Shown here: positions 35,648-44,036 of the stretch, in pieces
Numbering within the stretch: position 1 is the stretch's first letter
How the letters are laid out: every line of letters starts with the position of its first letter
Source of the DNA: SZAS-103 sp964449135
GTDB lineage: Bacteria; Pseudomonadota; Gammaproteobacteria; Xanthomonadales; Xanthomonadaceae
Length of the DNA stretch: 64,000 bases
Direction of reading: 5' to 3'
NCBI GenBank assembly: GCA_964449135.1
Contig: CAYUXZ010000001.1
Coordinates: 1 to 64,000, forward strand
Notes under the pieces: generated by a model
Told to the model about the DNA's origin: nothing
What the model saw: the letters and a program-made list of their open reading frames with translations, nothing else
Databases searched by the model: none
Translations under genes and position numbers: made by a program

Positions 35648-36425
35648 GCGGAATGTCCTTTCTGCGGCGCGACCTGCGCGCTGGTCAGGCCGAAGCGGCG
35701 TTCGCGAGCGGCGAAATCGGCGAGCGCGCGGTCGAGTTCGGCCGCGTCCAGGTCGGGCCAGAGCGTGTCCGTGAACCACAACTCGGTATAGGCCATCTGC
35801 CAGAGCAGGAAATTGCTGATGCGGTGATCGCCGCCGGTGCGGATGAACAGGTCCGGTTCGGGCAGGCCGGCAAGCCCGAGCCGTGCGCCGAAGGCAGACT
35901 CGTCGAGCGCTTCCGGATCAAGCGNNNNNNNNNNGCGCCCGTCTTCGCGGCGCGCGCGATCGCGCGCGCGGCCTGCACGATGTCCCAGCGCCCGCCGTAG
36001 CTGATCGCGACGGTGAGGTTCAACGCCGAGTTGCCGGCGGTCAGTTGCTCGGCGTGATCCATGCGCTTGCGGATCGCAGCCGACAGGTCGTCGCGCTCAC
36101 CGATGAAACGCAGGCGAACGCCGTGTTCGTGCAATTCGCCGAGTTCCCGGTCGAGCGAGCGCAGGAACAAGTTCATGAGCGCGCCGACTTCCTCCTGCGG
36201 CCGCTTCCAGTTCTCGCTGGAGAATGCGAACAGGGTCAGCGCCTCGATGCCGCGTTCGAGGCAGTACCGCACGCACAGGCGCACGGTCTTCGCGCCGGCG
36301 CGGTGCCCGAAGGTGCGCGGACGCCGGCGGCGTTCGGCCCAGCGGCCGTTGCCGTCCATCACGATGGCGACATGTCGCGGCTTGCGTGCGGCGTTGGGCG
36401 AGGGGGCGATCATGGGGATGGCCAT
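35644..36425 (-). CDS. uppS: Undecaprenyl diphosphate synthase, interrupted by an assembly gap
   Basis: The enzyme adds isoprene units to make the C55 lipid carrier for cell wall synthesis. Before the gap: HVAIVMDGNGRWAERRRRPR with the catalytic Asp, GHRAGAKTVR, LTLFAFSSENWKRP, and SYGGRWDIVQ. After the gap, in another frame as written: LPEPDLFIRTGGDHRISNF and WQMAYTELWF. The span is 782 bp, not a multiple of three, because the 10-N run at 35925-35934 is a placeholder. The true number of missing bases must be 2 modulo 3, most likely 2 to 8 by family alignment. The gene should be regarded as intact, not as a pseudogene. Confidence 0.92.
35925..35934. other. Assembly gap (10 N) inside uppS
   Basis: A run of ten N. 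On the minus strand the reading frames before and after do not agree over ten bases. Continuity of the UppS protein (ends ...KTGA and LDPEALDE) requires a length of 2, 5, 8 or more bases. So the run is a fixed-size placeholder. Confidence 0.95.
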
Positions 36426-36433
36426 GGGGGCCT

Positions 36434-36991
36434 TCAGATCGCCATCAACTCCTGTTCCTTGGCGCGGACCACCTCGTCAACGTCCTTGATCGCCTTGTCG
36501 GTGAGCTTCTGGATCTCGTCCTCGCTGCGGCGCTCGTCGTCCTCGGTGATCTTCTTTTCCTTGAGCAGTTCCTTGACGTGGTGCATCGCGTCGCGGCGCA
36601 CGTTGCGCACGGCGACCTTGGCGTTCTCGCCCTCGTGGGAGACGTGCTTGGACAGTTCCTTGCGGCGTTCCTCGGTCAGCGCGGGCAGGTTGATGCGGAT
36701 CACGGTGCCGGCGGTGGTAGGGGTCAGGCCGAGATCGGAGGCGAGGATCGCCTTCTCGACCGGGCCCACCATGTTCTTCTCCCACGGCGTGATCGTCAGC
36801 GAACGCGCGTCGGCGACCGCGACGCTCGCGACCTGGGTCAGCGGCACGTCGGAGCCGTAGTAGTTGATCTTGAGATGGTCCACCAGCGCGGTGCTGGCGC
36901 GGCCGGTGCGCACCTTGGTGAGGTCGTGGCGCAGGACTTCCACGCATTTGTGCATGCGCGTCTGCGCGTCCTTCTTGATCTCATTGAGCAT
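36434..36991 (-). CDS. frr: Ribosome recycling factor
   Basis: A 185-residue protein, exactly the E. coli length, that splits post-termination ribosomes together with EF-G. The sequence shows the three-helix bundle with RTGRASTALVDHLKINYYG, the central beta domain start YGSDVPLTQVASV, ITPWEKNMVGPVEKAI, and VRNVRRDAMHHVKELLKEKK. The ATG at 36991 gives the usual MLNEIKKDAQ N-terminus. A TATAAT hexamer stands at 37028-37023 on this strand in the pyrH-frr gap, but without a convincing -35. Confidence 0.96.
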   Translation of the reverse strand: MLNEIKKDAQTRMHKCVEVLRHDLTKVRTGRASTALVDHLKINYYGSDVPLTQVASVAVADARSLTITPWEKNMVGPVEKAILASDLGLTPTTAGTVIRINLPALTEERRKELSKHVSHEGENAKVAVRNVRRDAMHHVKELLKEKKITEDDERRSEDEIQKLTDKAIKDVDEVVRAKEQELMAI

Positions 36992-37043
36992 GGGTGTCCC
37001 CGAATCCTTCGCCAAGCGCCGGATTATACGGGGATTCCCAGGC

Positions 37044-37772
37044 TCAGGCGCTGCGCTGCACCAGCGTGCCGATCGCCTCGCCGCGCAGGATGCGCATCAG
37101 GTTGCCCGGCCGGGTCATGTCGTAGATGCGCAGCGGCAGGCCATGGTCGCGGCACAACGCGATCGCGGCGGTGTCCATCACCCGCAGGTTGCGCGCGATG
37201 ACGTCCGCGTAGCCGAGCGTGTCGTAGCGCTTCGCCGACGCGTTCGTCTTGGNNNNNNNNNNGAGCAGCAACTCCGCGCCGACCTCGACCGCGCGCAGCG
37301 CCGCGGCCGAATCGGTGGTGAAGAACGGATTGCCGGTGCCGGCGGCGAAGATCACGATGCGGCCTTTTTCCAGGTGCCGGATCGCGCGGCGGCGGATGAA
37401 GTCCTCGCAGACCTCGTTGATCTTGAGCGCGCTCATCACCCGCACCTTGGCGCCGAGTTTCTCCAGCGCGTCCTGCATGGCGAGCGCGTTGATCACGGTG
37501 GCCAGCATCCCCATGTGGTCGCCGGTCACGCGGTCCATGCCGCTCGCCGCAAGCCCCTCGCCGCGGAAGATGTTGCCGCCGCCGATCACCAGGCCGACCT
37601 CGGCGCCGCCCTGCTGCGCCTCGATGATCTCGTGCGCGAGCCGGCTGAGCACCTCGGGGTCGATTCCGTAGTCGGCCTTGCCCATCAGCGCCTCGCCGGA
37701 GAGCTTGAGCAGGATGCGGCGGTATTTCAGCCCGGAGGCGGGCGTGGGTGCGATCGGAGTGGCTGCGGTCAC
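37044..37772 (-). CDS. pyrH: UMP kinase, interrupted by an assembly gap
   Basis: The enzyme phosphorylates UMP to UDP as a homohexamer. Seen: RILLKLSGEALMG, VIGGGNIFRGEGLA, GDHMGMLATVINALAM, AGTGNPFFTTDSAAALR, and after the gap AKRYDTLGYADVI and RIYDMTRPGNL. The start is a GTG at 37772; the first ATG would lose the N-terminal lysine motif. The 10-N run at 37253-37262 falls exactly where the family has the KATKVDGVY...DP motif. Comparison with E. coli PyrH gives about 37 missing bases, which agrees with the frame (1 modulo 3). The gene is probably intact in the cell. Confidence 0.94.
   Translation of the reverse strand: MTAATPIAPTPASGLKYRRILLKLSGEALMGKADYGIDPEVLSRLAHEIIEAQQGGAEVGLVIGGGNIFRGEGLAASGMDRVTGDHMGMLATVINALAMQDALEKLGAKVRVMSALKINEVCEDFIRRRAIRHLEKGRIVIFAAGTGNPFFTTDSAAALRAVEVGAELLLXXXXKTNASAKRYDTLGYADVIARNLRVMDTAAIALCRDHGLPLRIYDMTRPGNLMRILRGEAIGTLVQRSA
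37253..37262. other. Assembly gap (10 N) inside pyrH
   Basis: A run of ten N of placeholder size. The flanking protein reads ...GAELLL and then (P)KTNASAKRY. The conserved UMP kinase segment of 13 residues that belongs between them is absent, so about 37 bases are missing where 10 are drawn. Confidence 0.9.
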
Positions 37773-37873
37773 GTGAGCCTCGGGGGTTTGGCAAACGGCA
37801 AGAGTTTAGCCGACCGGCATGAAATCCGGCGACTCGCGATTCTCCGTTGCGACCCGACCGCCGTTCCCGAAGT

Positions 37874-38818
37874 TCAGAACTTCGCTTCGTGCGGCTCCGA
37901 CGCGAATCCGACGGTCAGCGCGCCTTCGCCGACGTTCACCATCGCGGTGATGCTCATCACCGCCTCGGTGAGCTGTACCCTGTTCTCGGCGCAGGCGTGC
38001 TCGAGAATTTCGTAGCCGGGCAGGGCGCGCAGCTTGTCGAGTTCTCCGCCGTAGCTGAGGTTCACATACGGCGCGAGCAGGCCCTTGCGGACTCGGTCGG
38101 CAGCATATTTGAACAGCGAAACCGCGGCGGCGTCGAAGCCCTTGGCCTTGCCGACGGTCGCGGTGTCGCCGCGGTGGATGCGCAGGATCGGCTTGATGTC
38201 GAGCATCGTGCCGAGCGCGGCGCGGTGCCAGGGAAGGCTCTTGTCGCCGCGCTTGACGATGCTCGCGCGCAGGTGGAACAGGTCGCGCGGCACCATGTAG
38301 GCGTAGATGTTGTCGGCGAGGAACTCCATCCGCTCGCGGATCGCGTTGTGCTGCTCGCCCGCGGCGATCATGCGCACGCCTTCCTGCACCATGATGCCGG
38401 GCCCGGTGAAGGCCGATTTGCTGTCCATCACGCGCATCTGGAAGTTGCCCTTCAGGCCCGCTTCCTGGCGGATCGGATGGTAGTAGCGCAGGATCTCGCG
38501 GCTGGCCTGGGTGGCGTTCTCGTAGATCAGGCTGCGCGTCTTGGAGATCACGATCGAGAACACGAAGTCGAAGTCGAGCACCAGGCGGCTCAGGTAGACC
38601 TCGCGGAACTGCTCGCTGCTGAACGGGATGGTGATCGCCGAATGCACTTTGTCGCCGAGCGTCTCGCGGTAGAACCGCAGGGTTTCGACCGGGTCGCGCT
38701 CGTCGGCGAAGCGGGTGTTGTCGATCTGCACCGTCGTGGGCAGCACCACCACGCGGTTCGCGTCCAGCCATTCGCGCGGAAGATCGCAGGATGAATCGAC
38801 CGTGATTCCGATGCGCAT
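37874..38818 (-). CDS. DegV family fatty acid-binding protein
   Basis: A 314-residue cytoplasmic protein of the DegV/FakB type. The N-terminal motif GITVDSSCDLPREWL is characteristic, and the SSEQFREVYL and DSKSAFTGPGIMVQEG segments match the family's ligand pocket region. FakB proteins carry fatty acids to the FakA kinase for phospholipid synthesis in Gram-positives. In gammaproteobacteria the partner is usually missing and the role is unclear. It is upstream of pyrH by about 100 bp on the same strand. Confidence 0.86.
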   Translation of the reverse strand: MRIGITVDSSCDLPREWLDANRVVVLPTTVQIDNTRFADERDPVETLRFYRETLGDKVHSAITIPFSSEQFREVYLSRLVLDFDFVFSIVISKTRSLIYENATQASREILRYYHPIRQEAGLKGNFQMRVMDSKSAFTGPGIMVQEGVRMIAAGEQHNAIRERMEFLADNIYAYMVPRDLFHLRASIVKRGDKSLPWHRAALGTMLDIKPILRIHRGDTATVGKAKGFDAAAVSLFKYAADRVRKGLLAPYVNLSYGGELDKLRALPGYEILEHACAENRVQLTEAVMSITAMVNVGEGALTVGFASEPHEAKF

Positions 38819-39210
38819 TGCGTCCCCCTGGGATGTCGTATGCCTGCGGCGTGCGCGGCGGGTCCGGTATTCATTTCACGAACACCGGTCGTTGTCCAGT
38901 GCGATCGGCGTGGGACAGGAAGGAAACCGCGCATCGCGGCCGCCTTCGCTTCGTGTTGCGATGCAGCGATGTCACCCCCGCCCGCGCGCATCGCCCGTCG
39001 CGGAAGTCAGGTGTCGCCACCCTCGAATTCGACCGGCCTGTCGATGCGGCGGTCGTGCTCGCAGGCGCAGAACTGTGTGCGCCGTCTCACTGTGCCGCCA
39101 ACGGCTTTTCAGGTGGTAAAAAAGTGTTAAGGTGACCCGGCTCCGCGGCGCAAATGCCGCGATGGCTCTCGTTTTCGTGCGTTCGAATCATTCACCCTGG
39201 GGAGGGTTCC
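38819..39210. other. 392-bp intergenic region between divergent degV and the receptor gene
   Basis: No credible gene is seen; the open frames here lack ribosome sites and family similarity. A possible sigma-70 promoter for the receptor is TTTTCA at 39106-39111 and TAAGGT at 39128-39133 (16-bp spacing), which is a weak match. A purine-rich GGGGAGGG ribosome site at 39199-39206 precedes the receptor ATG. No riboswitch-like structure was recognised. Confidence 0.5.
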
Positions 39211-41826
39211 ATGAAGAAGCATCCGCACCATTCCGACGTCGTTCGTGTTCGGTTGACGCGCTCTGCGCTGGCCGCGGCCTTGCTGTTTGCGCTATCCGCA
39301 CAAGCGCAGGCCCAGGATTCGGCCAAGAAGGACGACGCAGCCAAGAAAAAAATCTCCGAAGTCAGCGGCGTAGTCGTGACCGGCACCCACAAGGCGGGTT
39401 TGTCGCCTGTCGAATCGATTTCTCCGATCGATACCTTCAGTGGCGCACAGGTCCAGAACCAGGCGTCCTCGGACATGACCGAGTCGCTAACCAAGATCGT
39501 GCCGTCATTGAACACGCAGCGCTTTCCGATCGCCGACGGCACCGCGTTCGTCCGGCCGGTGACGCTTCGCGACCTTTCGCCGGACCAGACCCTGGTCATG
39601 GTGAACGGCGTGCGCCGGCATCGCTCGGCGCTGGTAAACCTGCAGCTTGCTCCGCTGGGGACGGTGAACCAGGGCGCGCAGGCCGTCGATTTTTCGGCGA
39701 TCCCGGCCAGCGCGATCAAGCGCGTCGAGGTGTTGCGAGATGGCGCCTCGGTGCTTTACGGCTCGGATGCGATCGCCGGCGTGGTCAACGTAATCCTCAA
39801 CAATTCCGCGCATGGCGCGACGGTGAGCACGCAGTGGGGCGAGTACAGCAAGGGGGATGGCGAACGCCTGCTGGTGGACGCCGATGCGGGTTTCGAGCTC
39901 GGATCCGACGGCTTCTTCCACGTGAGCGCCGAACGCGACACCGCGGCCATTACCTCTCGCGGCGTGCCGCGCCCGGATGCGGCAGCGATTGCCGCCGTCG
40001 TCGGAGCCGACAAGGTGCCGTACAACGGATTCGGGCAGCGTTGGGGAGATCCCGATGTCGATTCGAACAAGCTCTTCTTCAACGCCGGCATCCACATGAC
40101 CGATGACGTCGAGCTGTACGGATTCGGCAGCTATATGAAAAACAAGACGCTGGGCGGCTTCTTCTATCGCCGGCCTGCGCCGCCGACGGCGGGTTTTTCC
40201 GCGCGCACGACGCTGATGATCGACAACAACGGCGATGGCTTGCCGGACGCTGCGCCACAGTCGCTGGTGAACAGCATCATCTCCCAGGGACTCCATCCGG
40301 GCGACTACCTGACCGCCAGTGCCAGCAGTCCGAGCGGGTTCGTGGAGCTCAACCCGATCTACACGAAGTTCCCGGGCGGCTACAGCCCCTTGTTCGGCGC
40401 CTCCATCAACGATCACGAAGTCGTGGCCGGCGTCCGCGGCGGCGAAACCGGAAATCTCAAATGGGATTTCCACGGCCGAAACGCGAGCAATGTGATCGAT
40501 TACCGGCTCGAGCAGTCGATCAATCCGAGCCTCGGCTCCCTGTCGCCGACGACCTTCCACCCCGGCAAACTGCAGCAGCGGGAAACCGAATTCGGCGCCG
40601 ATTTCGTGCAGTCGTTCAACAACTCGCCGTTGACACTGGCCTACGGCGCGCAATGGCGCAACGAAACCTACGTCATCACGGCGGGCGATGCCGGTTCCAT
40701 CGCCGTCGGCCCGACCGCGTCGGTGTTCGGCGTCGGTTCGGACGGCTTCCAGGGCTTTTTCCCGGCCTCGGCGGGCACGTTCAAGCAGAACAGCTATTCG
40801 GCCTATGTGGATGCGGAAACCAAATTCACCGACCAGTTCTCCGGCGCCGCTGCGGTGCGCTACGAGCACGCCGACCGCTTCGGTTCCAAGACCGTGTTCA
40901 AGTTCTCCGGACGCTACGCGTTCACTGACACCTTCGCCGTGCGCGGCACCTACAACACCGGGTTCCGCACGCCGACGCCGGGACAGGAATTCACCCTCAA
41001 CGTCACGACCACGGCCGATTCACACGGCAACCTGATACCGAGCGGAACCTACCCGGTCAACCACCCGGTTTCGCTCGCGCTCGGCGCGGTGCCGCTCTCC
41101 ACGGAAACCTCGCGCAATCTCAGCCTGGGCGGTGTGTGGGATCCACAGGACAACCTCACCCTGACGCTGGATTATTACAAGATCAAGATCAAGAACCGCA
41201 TCGGCCTGGTGTCCAAGACGATCAGCCAAGCCACGGTCAATACGCTGCTTGCCGAGAACTTCCCGAACGCCCAATTGCTGCTCGGCAGCGACGCGAGCTT
41301 CTTCGCGAACGCTTTCGGTTCGGACGTGGATGGCGCGGATTTCGTCGTGGACTCGCGGCACAAGCTCGGCGACGGTACGTTCAACGTGGATTTTCGCTAC
41401 AACTGGAACAAGCAGAATGTCGTCAGTGTCAAGCCGGGCACGATCAACGCCGACCGTGTGTACGACCTCGAGCACCAGGTGCCGAAGAACCGCGCGACGC
41501 TGAGCTTCGACTACGGGCTCGGACAATTCCACGGACTCGCGCGCGTCAATTACTACGGCGGCTGGAGCACGACCGGCGGACTGTTCGGCAACGGCGACGC
41601 GTCCGATGCGGTCAGCTACGGCAGCAAGACGTTGCTGGACCTGGAGGCGCGCTACAAGTTGAACGACAATTTCACTTTTGCCGTCGGCGGCGACAACGTG
41701 TTCAACACGCACCCGGACAAGGAAAAGAACGGGGTGCTGCAATTCCTGGGCAACAAGTACGCGCTTACCTCACCATTCGGCGTCAACGGCGCGTTCTGGT
41801 ACGTGCGCGTCAAGGCGGATTTCTGA
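39211..41826 (+). CDS. TonB-dependent outer membrane receptor
   Basis: An 871-residue receptor importing an unknown ligand across the outer membrane with energy from TonB-ExbBD. Signal peptide about residues 1-35 (ending SAQAQAQ), a Lys/Asp-rich linker, a TonB-box-like GVVVTGTH, and a plug domain with MVNGVRRHRSAL, VEVLRDGASVLYGSDAIAGV. The 22-strand barrel has late signatures TFAVRGTYNTGFRTPTPGQE and DLEARYKLNDNFTFAVGGDN, and the protein ends in Phe. The ATG at 39211 follows a strong ribosome site. No transporter or sigma/anti-sigma pair is adjacent, so the substrate cannot be inferred. A bidirectional terminator follows. Confidence 0.92.
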   Translation: MKKHPHHSDVVRVRLTRSALAAALLFALSAQAQAQDSAKKDDAAKKKISEVSGVVVTGTHKAGLSPVESISPIDTFSGAQVQNQASSDMTESLTKIVPSLNTQRFPIADGTAFVRPVTLRDLSPDQTLVMVNGVRRHRSALVNLQLAPLGTVNQGAQAVDFSAIPASAIKRVEVLRDGASVLYGSDAIAGVVNVILNNSAHGATVSTQWGEYSKGDGERLLVDADAGFELGSDGFFHVSAERDTAAITSRGVPRPDAAAIAAVVGADKVPYNGFGQRWGDPDVDSNKLFFNAGIHMTDDVELYGFGSYMKNKTLGGFFYRRPAPPTAGFSARTTLMIDNNGDGLPDAAPQSLVNSIISQGLHPGDYLTASASSPSGFVELNPIYTKFPGGYSPLFGASINDHEVVAGVRGGETGNLKWDFHGRNASNVIDYRLEQSINPSLGSLSPTTFHPGKLQQRETEFGADFVQSFNNSPLTLAYGAQWRNETYVITAGDAGSIAVGPTASVFGVGSDGFQGFFPASAGTFKQNSYSAYVDAETKFTDQFSGAAAVRYEHADRFGSKTVFKFSGRYAFTDTFAVRGTYNTGFRTPTPGQEFTLNVTTTADSHGNLIPSGTYPVNHPVSLALGAVPLSTETSRNLSLGGVWDPQDNLTLTLDYYKIKIKNRIGLVSKTISQATVNTLLAENFPNAQLLLGSDASFFANAFGSDVDGADFVVDSRHKLGDGTFNVDFRYNWNKQNVVSVKPGTINADRVYDLEHQVPKNRATLSFDYGLGQFHGLARVNYYGGWSTTGGLFGNGDASDAVSYGSKTLLDLEARYKLNDNFTFAVGGDNVFNTHPDKEKNGVLQFLGNKYALTSPFGVNGAFWYVRVKADF

Positions 41827-41856
41827 TCGCCAGCTTCGCTTGCGCGTGAGCCAAAC

Positions 41857-41888
41857 AAAAACCCCCGGCAGTACTGCCGGGGGTTTTT
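41857..41888. terminator. Bidirectional terminator between the receptor gene and tsf
   Basis: A perfect 11-bp stem (ACCCCCGGCAG with CTGCCGGGGGT) around a 2-nt spacer is flanked by an A-run on the left and a T-run on the right. It can therefore end both the rightward receptor transcript and the leftward rpsB-tsf transcript, whose last stop is at 41919. Confidence 0.92.
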
Positions 41889-41918
41889 CTTGTGCGCTGC
41901 GGTCGCCCGAGGTGTGGA

Positions 41919-42791
41919 TCAGGCCAGGCCGGCCTGCTTCATCACTTCGGCGGCGAAATCCTCTTCCTTCTTCTCGACGCCTTCGCCCACCGCGAGGCGG
42001 GTGAAGCCGAGAACCTGCGCACCGGCCTTCTTCAGCACGGCTTCGACGGTGGAATTGGTGTCGAGCACGTAGGGCTGGCCGGTCAGGCACATCTCGGAAA
42101 CAGCCTTGTTGACCTTGCCGCCGATCATCTTTTCGAGGATCTCGGCCGGCTTGCCCGAATCCTTGACCTGCGCCAGGGCGATGTCCTTCTCCTTCTGCAC
42201 GATCTCGGCCGGCACCTGGTCCGGAGAGACATACGGCGGGTTCATCGCGGCCACGTGCATCGCCAGGCCCTTCGCGAGCTCGATGTCGCCGCCCTTGAGC
42301 TCGACCAGAACGCCGATGCGGCCGCCGTGCACGTAGGCGCCGACGGTGCCTTCGCTGTCCATGCGCGCCATGCGGCGCACCTGAATGTTCTCGCCGATCT
42401 TGGCGACCAGCGCCTGCCGGCCTTCCTCGATGGTGTTGCCGTAGGTCGTCTTCGCAGTTTTGAGTTCTTCGACATCCTTCGCGCCGCTGTGGAGCGCGGT
42501 GCTCGCAACCGCTTCGGCGAACGCGACGAAGTTGGCGTCCTTGGCGACGAAATCGGTCTCGGAATTGACCTCGACGAGCACGGCATGGCCGCCGTCCTGC
42601 GCGAGCACGATGCGGCCTTCGGCGGCGACGCGGCCGGACTTCTTGTCGGCCTTGGCCAGGCCGGTGACGCGCAGGTGCTCCATCGCGGCCTCGATGTCGC
42701 CGCCCTTCTCGGACAGCGCCTTCTTGCACTCCATCATGCCGGCGCCGGAGCGCTCGCGCAGTTCCTTCACCAGGTTGGCGGTGATTTCCAT
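41919..42791 (-). CDS. tsf: Elongation factor Ts
   Basis: A 290-residue nucleotide exchange factor for EF-Tu (E. coli 283). The N-terminal motif LVKELRERSGAGMMECKKAL and the EVNSETDFVAKDANF core with the Asp and Phe that push into EF-Tu are present, as is MHVAAMNPPYVS later. It lies 127 bp downstream of rpsB with a strong hairpin in the gap, and the operon ends at the bidirectional terminator. Confidence 0.97.
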   Translation of the reverse strand: MEITANLVKELRERSGAGMMECKKALSEKGGDIEAAMEHLRVTGLAKADKKSGRVAAEGRIVLAQDGGHAVLVEVNSETDFVAKDANFVAFAEAVASTALHSGAKDVEELKTAKTTYGNTIEEGRQALVAKIGENIQVRRMARMDSEGTVGAYVHGGRIGVLVELKGGDIELAKGLAMHVAAMNPPYVSPDQVPAEIVQKEKDIALAQVKDSGKPAEILEKMIGGKVNKAVSEMCLTGQPYVLDTNSTVEAVLKKAGAQVLGFTRLAVGEGVEKKEEDFAAEVMKQAGLA

Positions 42792-42877
42792 CGTTGTGGC
42801 CTCGTGTGTATATGGGGACGCGCGTGCGCGTCCGGAATTGGATTGGTGGATGTGGGCTTGCGGCCCGGTATTCAACC

Positions 42878-42903
42878 GCGGCGGAGCAGGATCGCTCCGC
42901 CGC
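42878..42903 (-). other. Hairpin in the rpsB-tsf intergenic region
   Basis: A perfect 10-bp GC-rich stem (GCGGCGGAGC with GCTCCGCCGC) and a 6-nt loop, 16 bases after the rpsB stop. No T-run follows, so it is more likely a partial attenuator or RNA-stability element that sets the S2/EF-Ts ratio than a full terminator. Function is inferred. Confidence 0.6.
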
Positions 42904-42918
42904 ATGACACGCGATCGC

Positions 42919-43797
42919 TTACTCGGCGTGCTTGTCGGCGGCCGGACGGCGCGGCGCAGCGCGCTTGGCCGGCGGACGGCGGTCGCCACGGTCGCGGTCG
43001 TTGCCCGGACGGCGTTCGTTCGCGCCGGCGCGCTTCTTCTTGTCGTCGCCGGCGATCGGATTGCCTTCGGCGTCGAGTTCGACGAACTCGTCGTCGCCGC
43101 GGCCGACGATCGGGGCGGCGGCCTTGCCCTCGAGCACCGCATCGGCGGCGGCGCGCGCGTATAGCTGCACGGCGCGGATCGCGTCGTCGTTGCCCGGGAT
43201 CGCGTAGTCAACCAGCGCCGGATCGTAATTGGTGTCCACCACCGCGACGACCGGGATGCCGAGCTTCTTGGCTTCCTTGACCGCGATGTCCTCGTGGCCG
43301 ATGTCGATCACGAACAGCGCGTCGGGCAGGCGGTCGAGGCCCTTGATGCCGCCCAGCGACGCGTCGAGCTTGTCGCGCTCGCGGCGCAGGGTTAGCACTT
43401 CGTGCTTGACCAGCTTCTCGAAGGTGCCGTCGGTCTCGGCCGACTCCAGCTCCTTCAGGCGTGATACCGACTGCTTCACGGTGCGGAAATTGGTGAGCGT
43501 GCCGCCGAGCCAGCGCTGGGTCATGTAGGGCATTCCGCAACGGGTGGCCTCTTCCTTGATCGCCTCGCGCGCCGAGCGCTTGGTGCCGACGAACAGGATC
43601 TGGCCGCGCTTCTGCGCGATCGCCGACAGGAAGTTCATCGCGTCGGTGAACAGCGGGACGGTCTTCTCGAGGTTGATGATGTGGATCTTGCCGCGGGCGC
43701 CGAAGATGTACGGAGCCATCTTGGGGTTCCAGTAACGGGTCTGGTGGCCGAAATGGACGCCGGCTTCCAGCATCTGGCGCATGGTGACTTGGGGCAT
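42919..43797 (-). CDS. rpsB: 30S ribosomal protein S2 with an extended charged C-terminus
   Basis: A 292-residue S2 (E. coli 241). The core is standard: RQMLEAGVHFGHQTRYWNPK, YIFGARGKIHIINLEKT, RWLGGTLTNFRTVKQS, DALFVIDIGHEDIAVKEAKK, and VDTNYDPALVDYAIPGND. From about residue 250 a lysine/arginine-rich tail of about 42 residues (for example NERRPGNDRDRGDRRPP) is added, likely disordered and RNA-binding. The ATG at 43797 is preceded by AAAGGAAA. It is first in the rpsB-tsf operon, with its own long leader. Confidence 0.96.
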   Translation of the reverse strand: MPQVTMRQMLEAGVHFGHQTRYWNPKMAPYIFGARGKIHIINLEKTVPLFTDAMNFLSAIAQKRGQILFVGTKRSAREAIKEEATRCGMPYMTQRWLGGTLTNFRTVKQSVSRLKELESAETDGTFEKLVKHEVLTLRRERDKLDASLGGIKGLDRLPDALFVIDIGHEDIAVKEAKKLGIPVVAVVDTNYDPALVDYAIPGNDDAIRAVQLYARAAADAVLEGKAAAPIVGRGDDEFVELDAEGNPIAGDDKKKRAGANERRPGNDRDRGDRRPPAKRAAPRRPAADKHAE

Positions 43798-43982
43798 TGC
43801 TGATTTCCTTTCTCGATGTGGAGCCGGCCGCATCGTTGGCGGCTTGGTAGCTCCGGGGTTGGGCTTCCGCAGGCCCCGCGGCAACGACCTTCTCGCGAAG
43901 GACCCCGGTGCCGGTTGACAGCCTGCGTGTGGATTTGCCGATGACGCACGGCATGGGCGGGATTGCGGGAGGCCCGCAAAGC
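43798..43982 (-). ncRNA. rpsB 5' leader, probable S2 autoregulatory RNA
   Basis: From the predicted start site to the rpsB ATG there are about 185 bases of untranslated leader. It contains a perfect 5-bp hairpin with a GCGA loop (43888-43901) and a GC-rich stem near 43865-43885. In gammaproteobacteria the rpsB leader binds S2 and represses the operon; assigning that here is by position and size, since I could not fold it. Confidence 0.45.
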
Positions 43983-43988
43983 CTTGGA

Positions 43989-44017
43989 ATGATAACCGCT
44001 GGCCCCATTACGGGCAA
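43989..44017 (-). promoter_or_regulatory. Predicted sigma-70 promoter of rpsB-tsf
   Basis: On the minus strand TTGCCC (44017-44012) and TATCAT (43994-43989) stand 17 bp apart, matching the consensus at 4/6 and 5/6 positions. The start site would be near 43982. Confidence 0.6.
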
Positions 44018-44036
44018 GTATCGGATAATCAAGCGC

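Noticed and set aside
35644..36425. uppS as a frameshifted pseudogene
   Set aside because: The frame change falls exactly at the N run, both halves are fully conserved, and the gene is essential.
37023..37028. An internal promoter for frr (TATAAT on the minus strand)
   Set aside because: The -10 is perfect but the -35 region does not match, and the gene is expected to be read from upstream.
38818..39135. Open frames in the degV-receptor gap
   Set aside because: No ribosome site, no signal peptide or motif, and three overlapping frames are open at once, as expected from base composition.
39175..39200. A tRNA T-arm-like GTTCGAATC
   Set aside because: No acceptor stem, D-arm or anticodon arm can be found around it.
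44000..44036. A leaderless promoter for map with GATAAT at 44024-44029
   Set aside because: No acceptable -35 hexamer at 16-18 bp, so the evidence is too thin to list as a feature.
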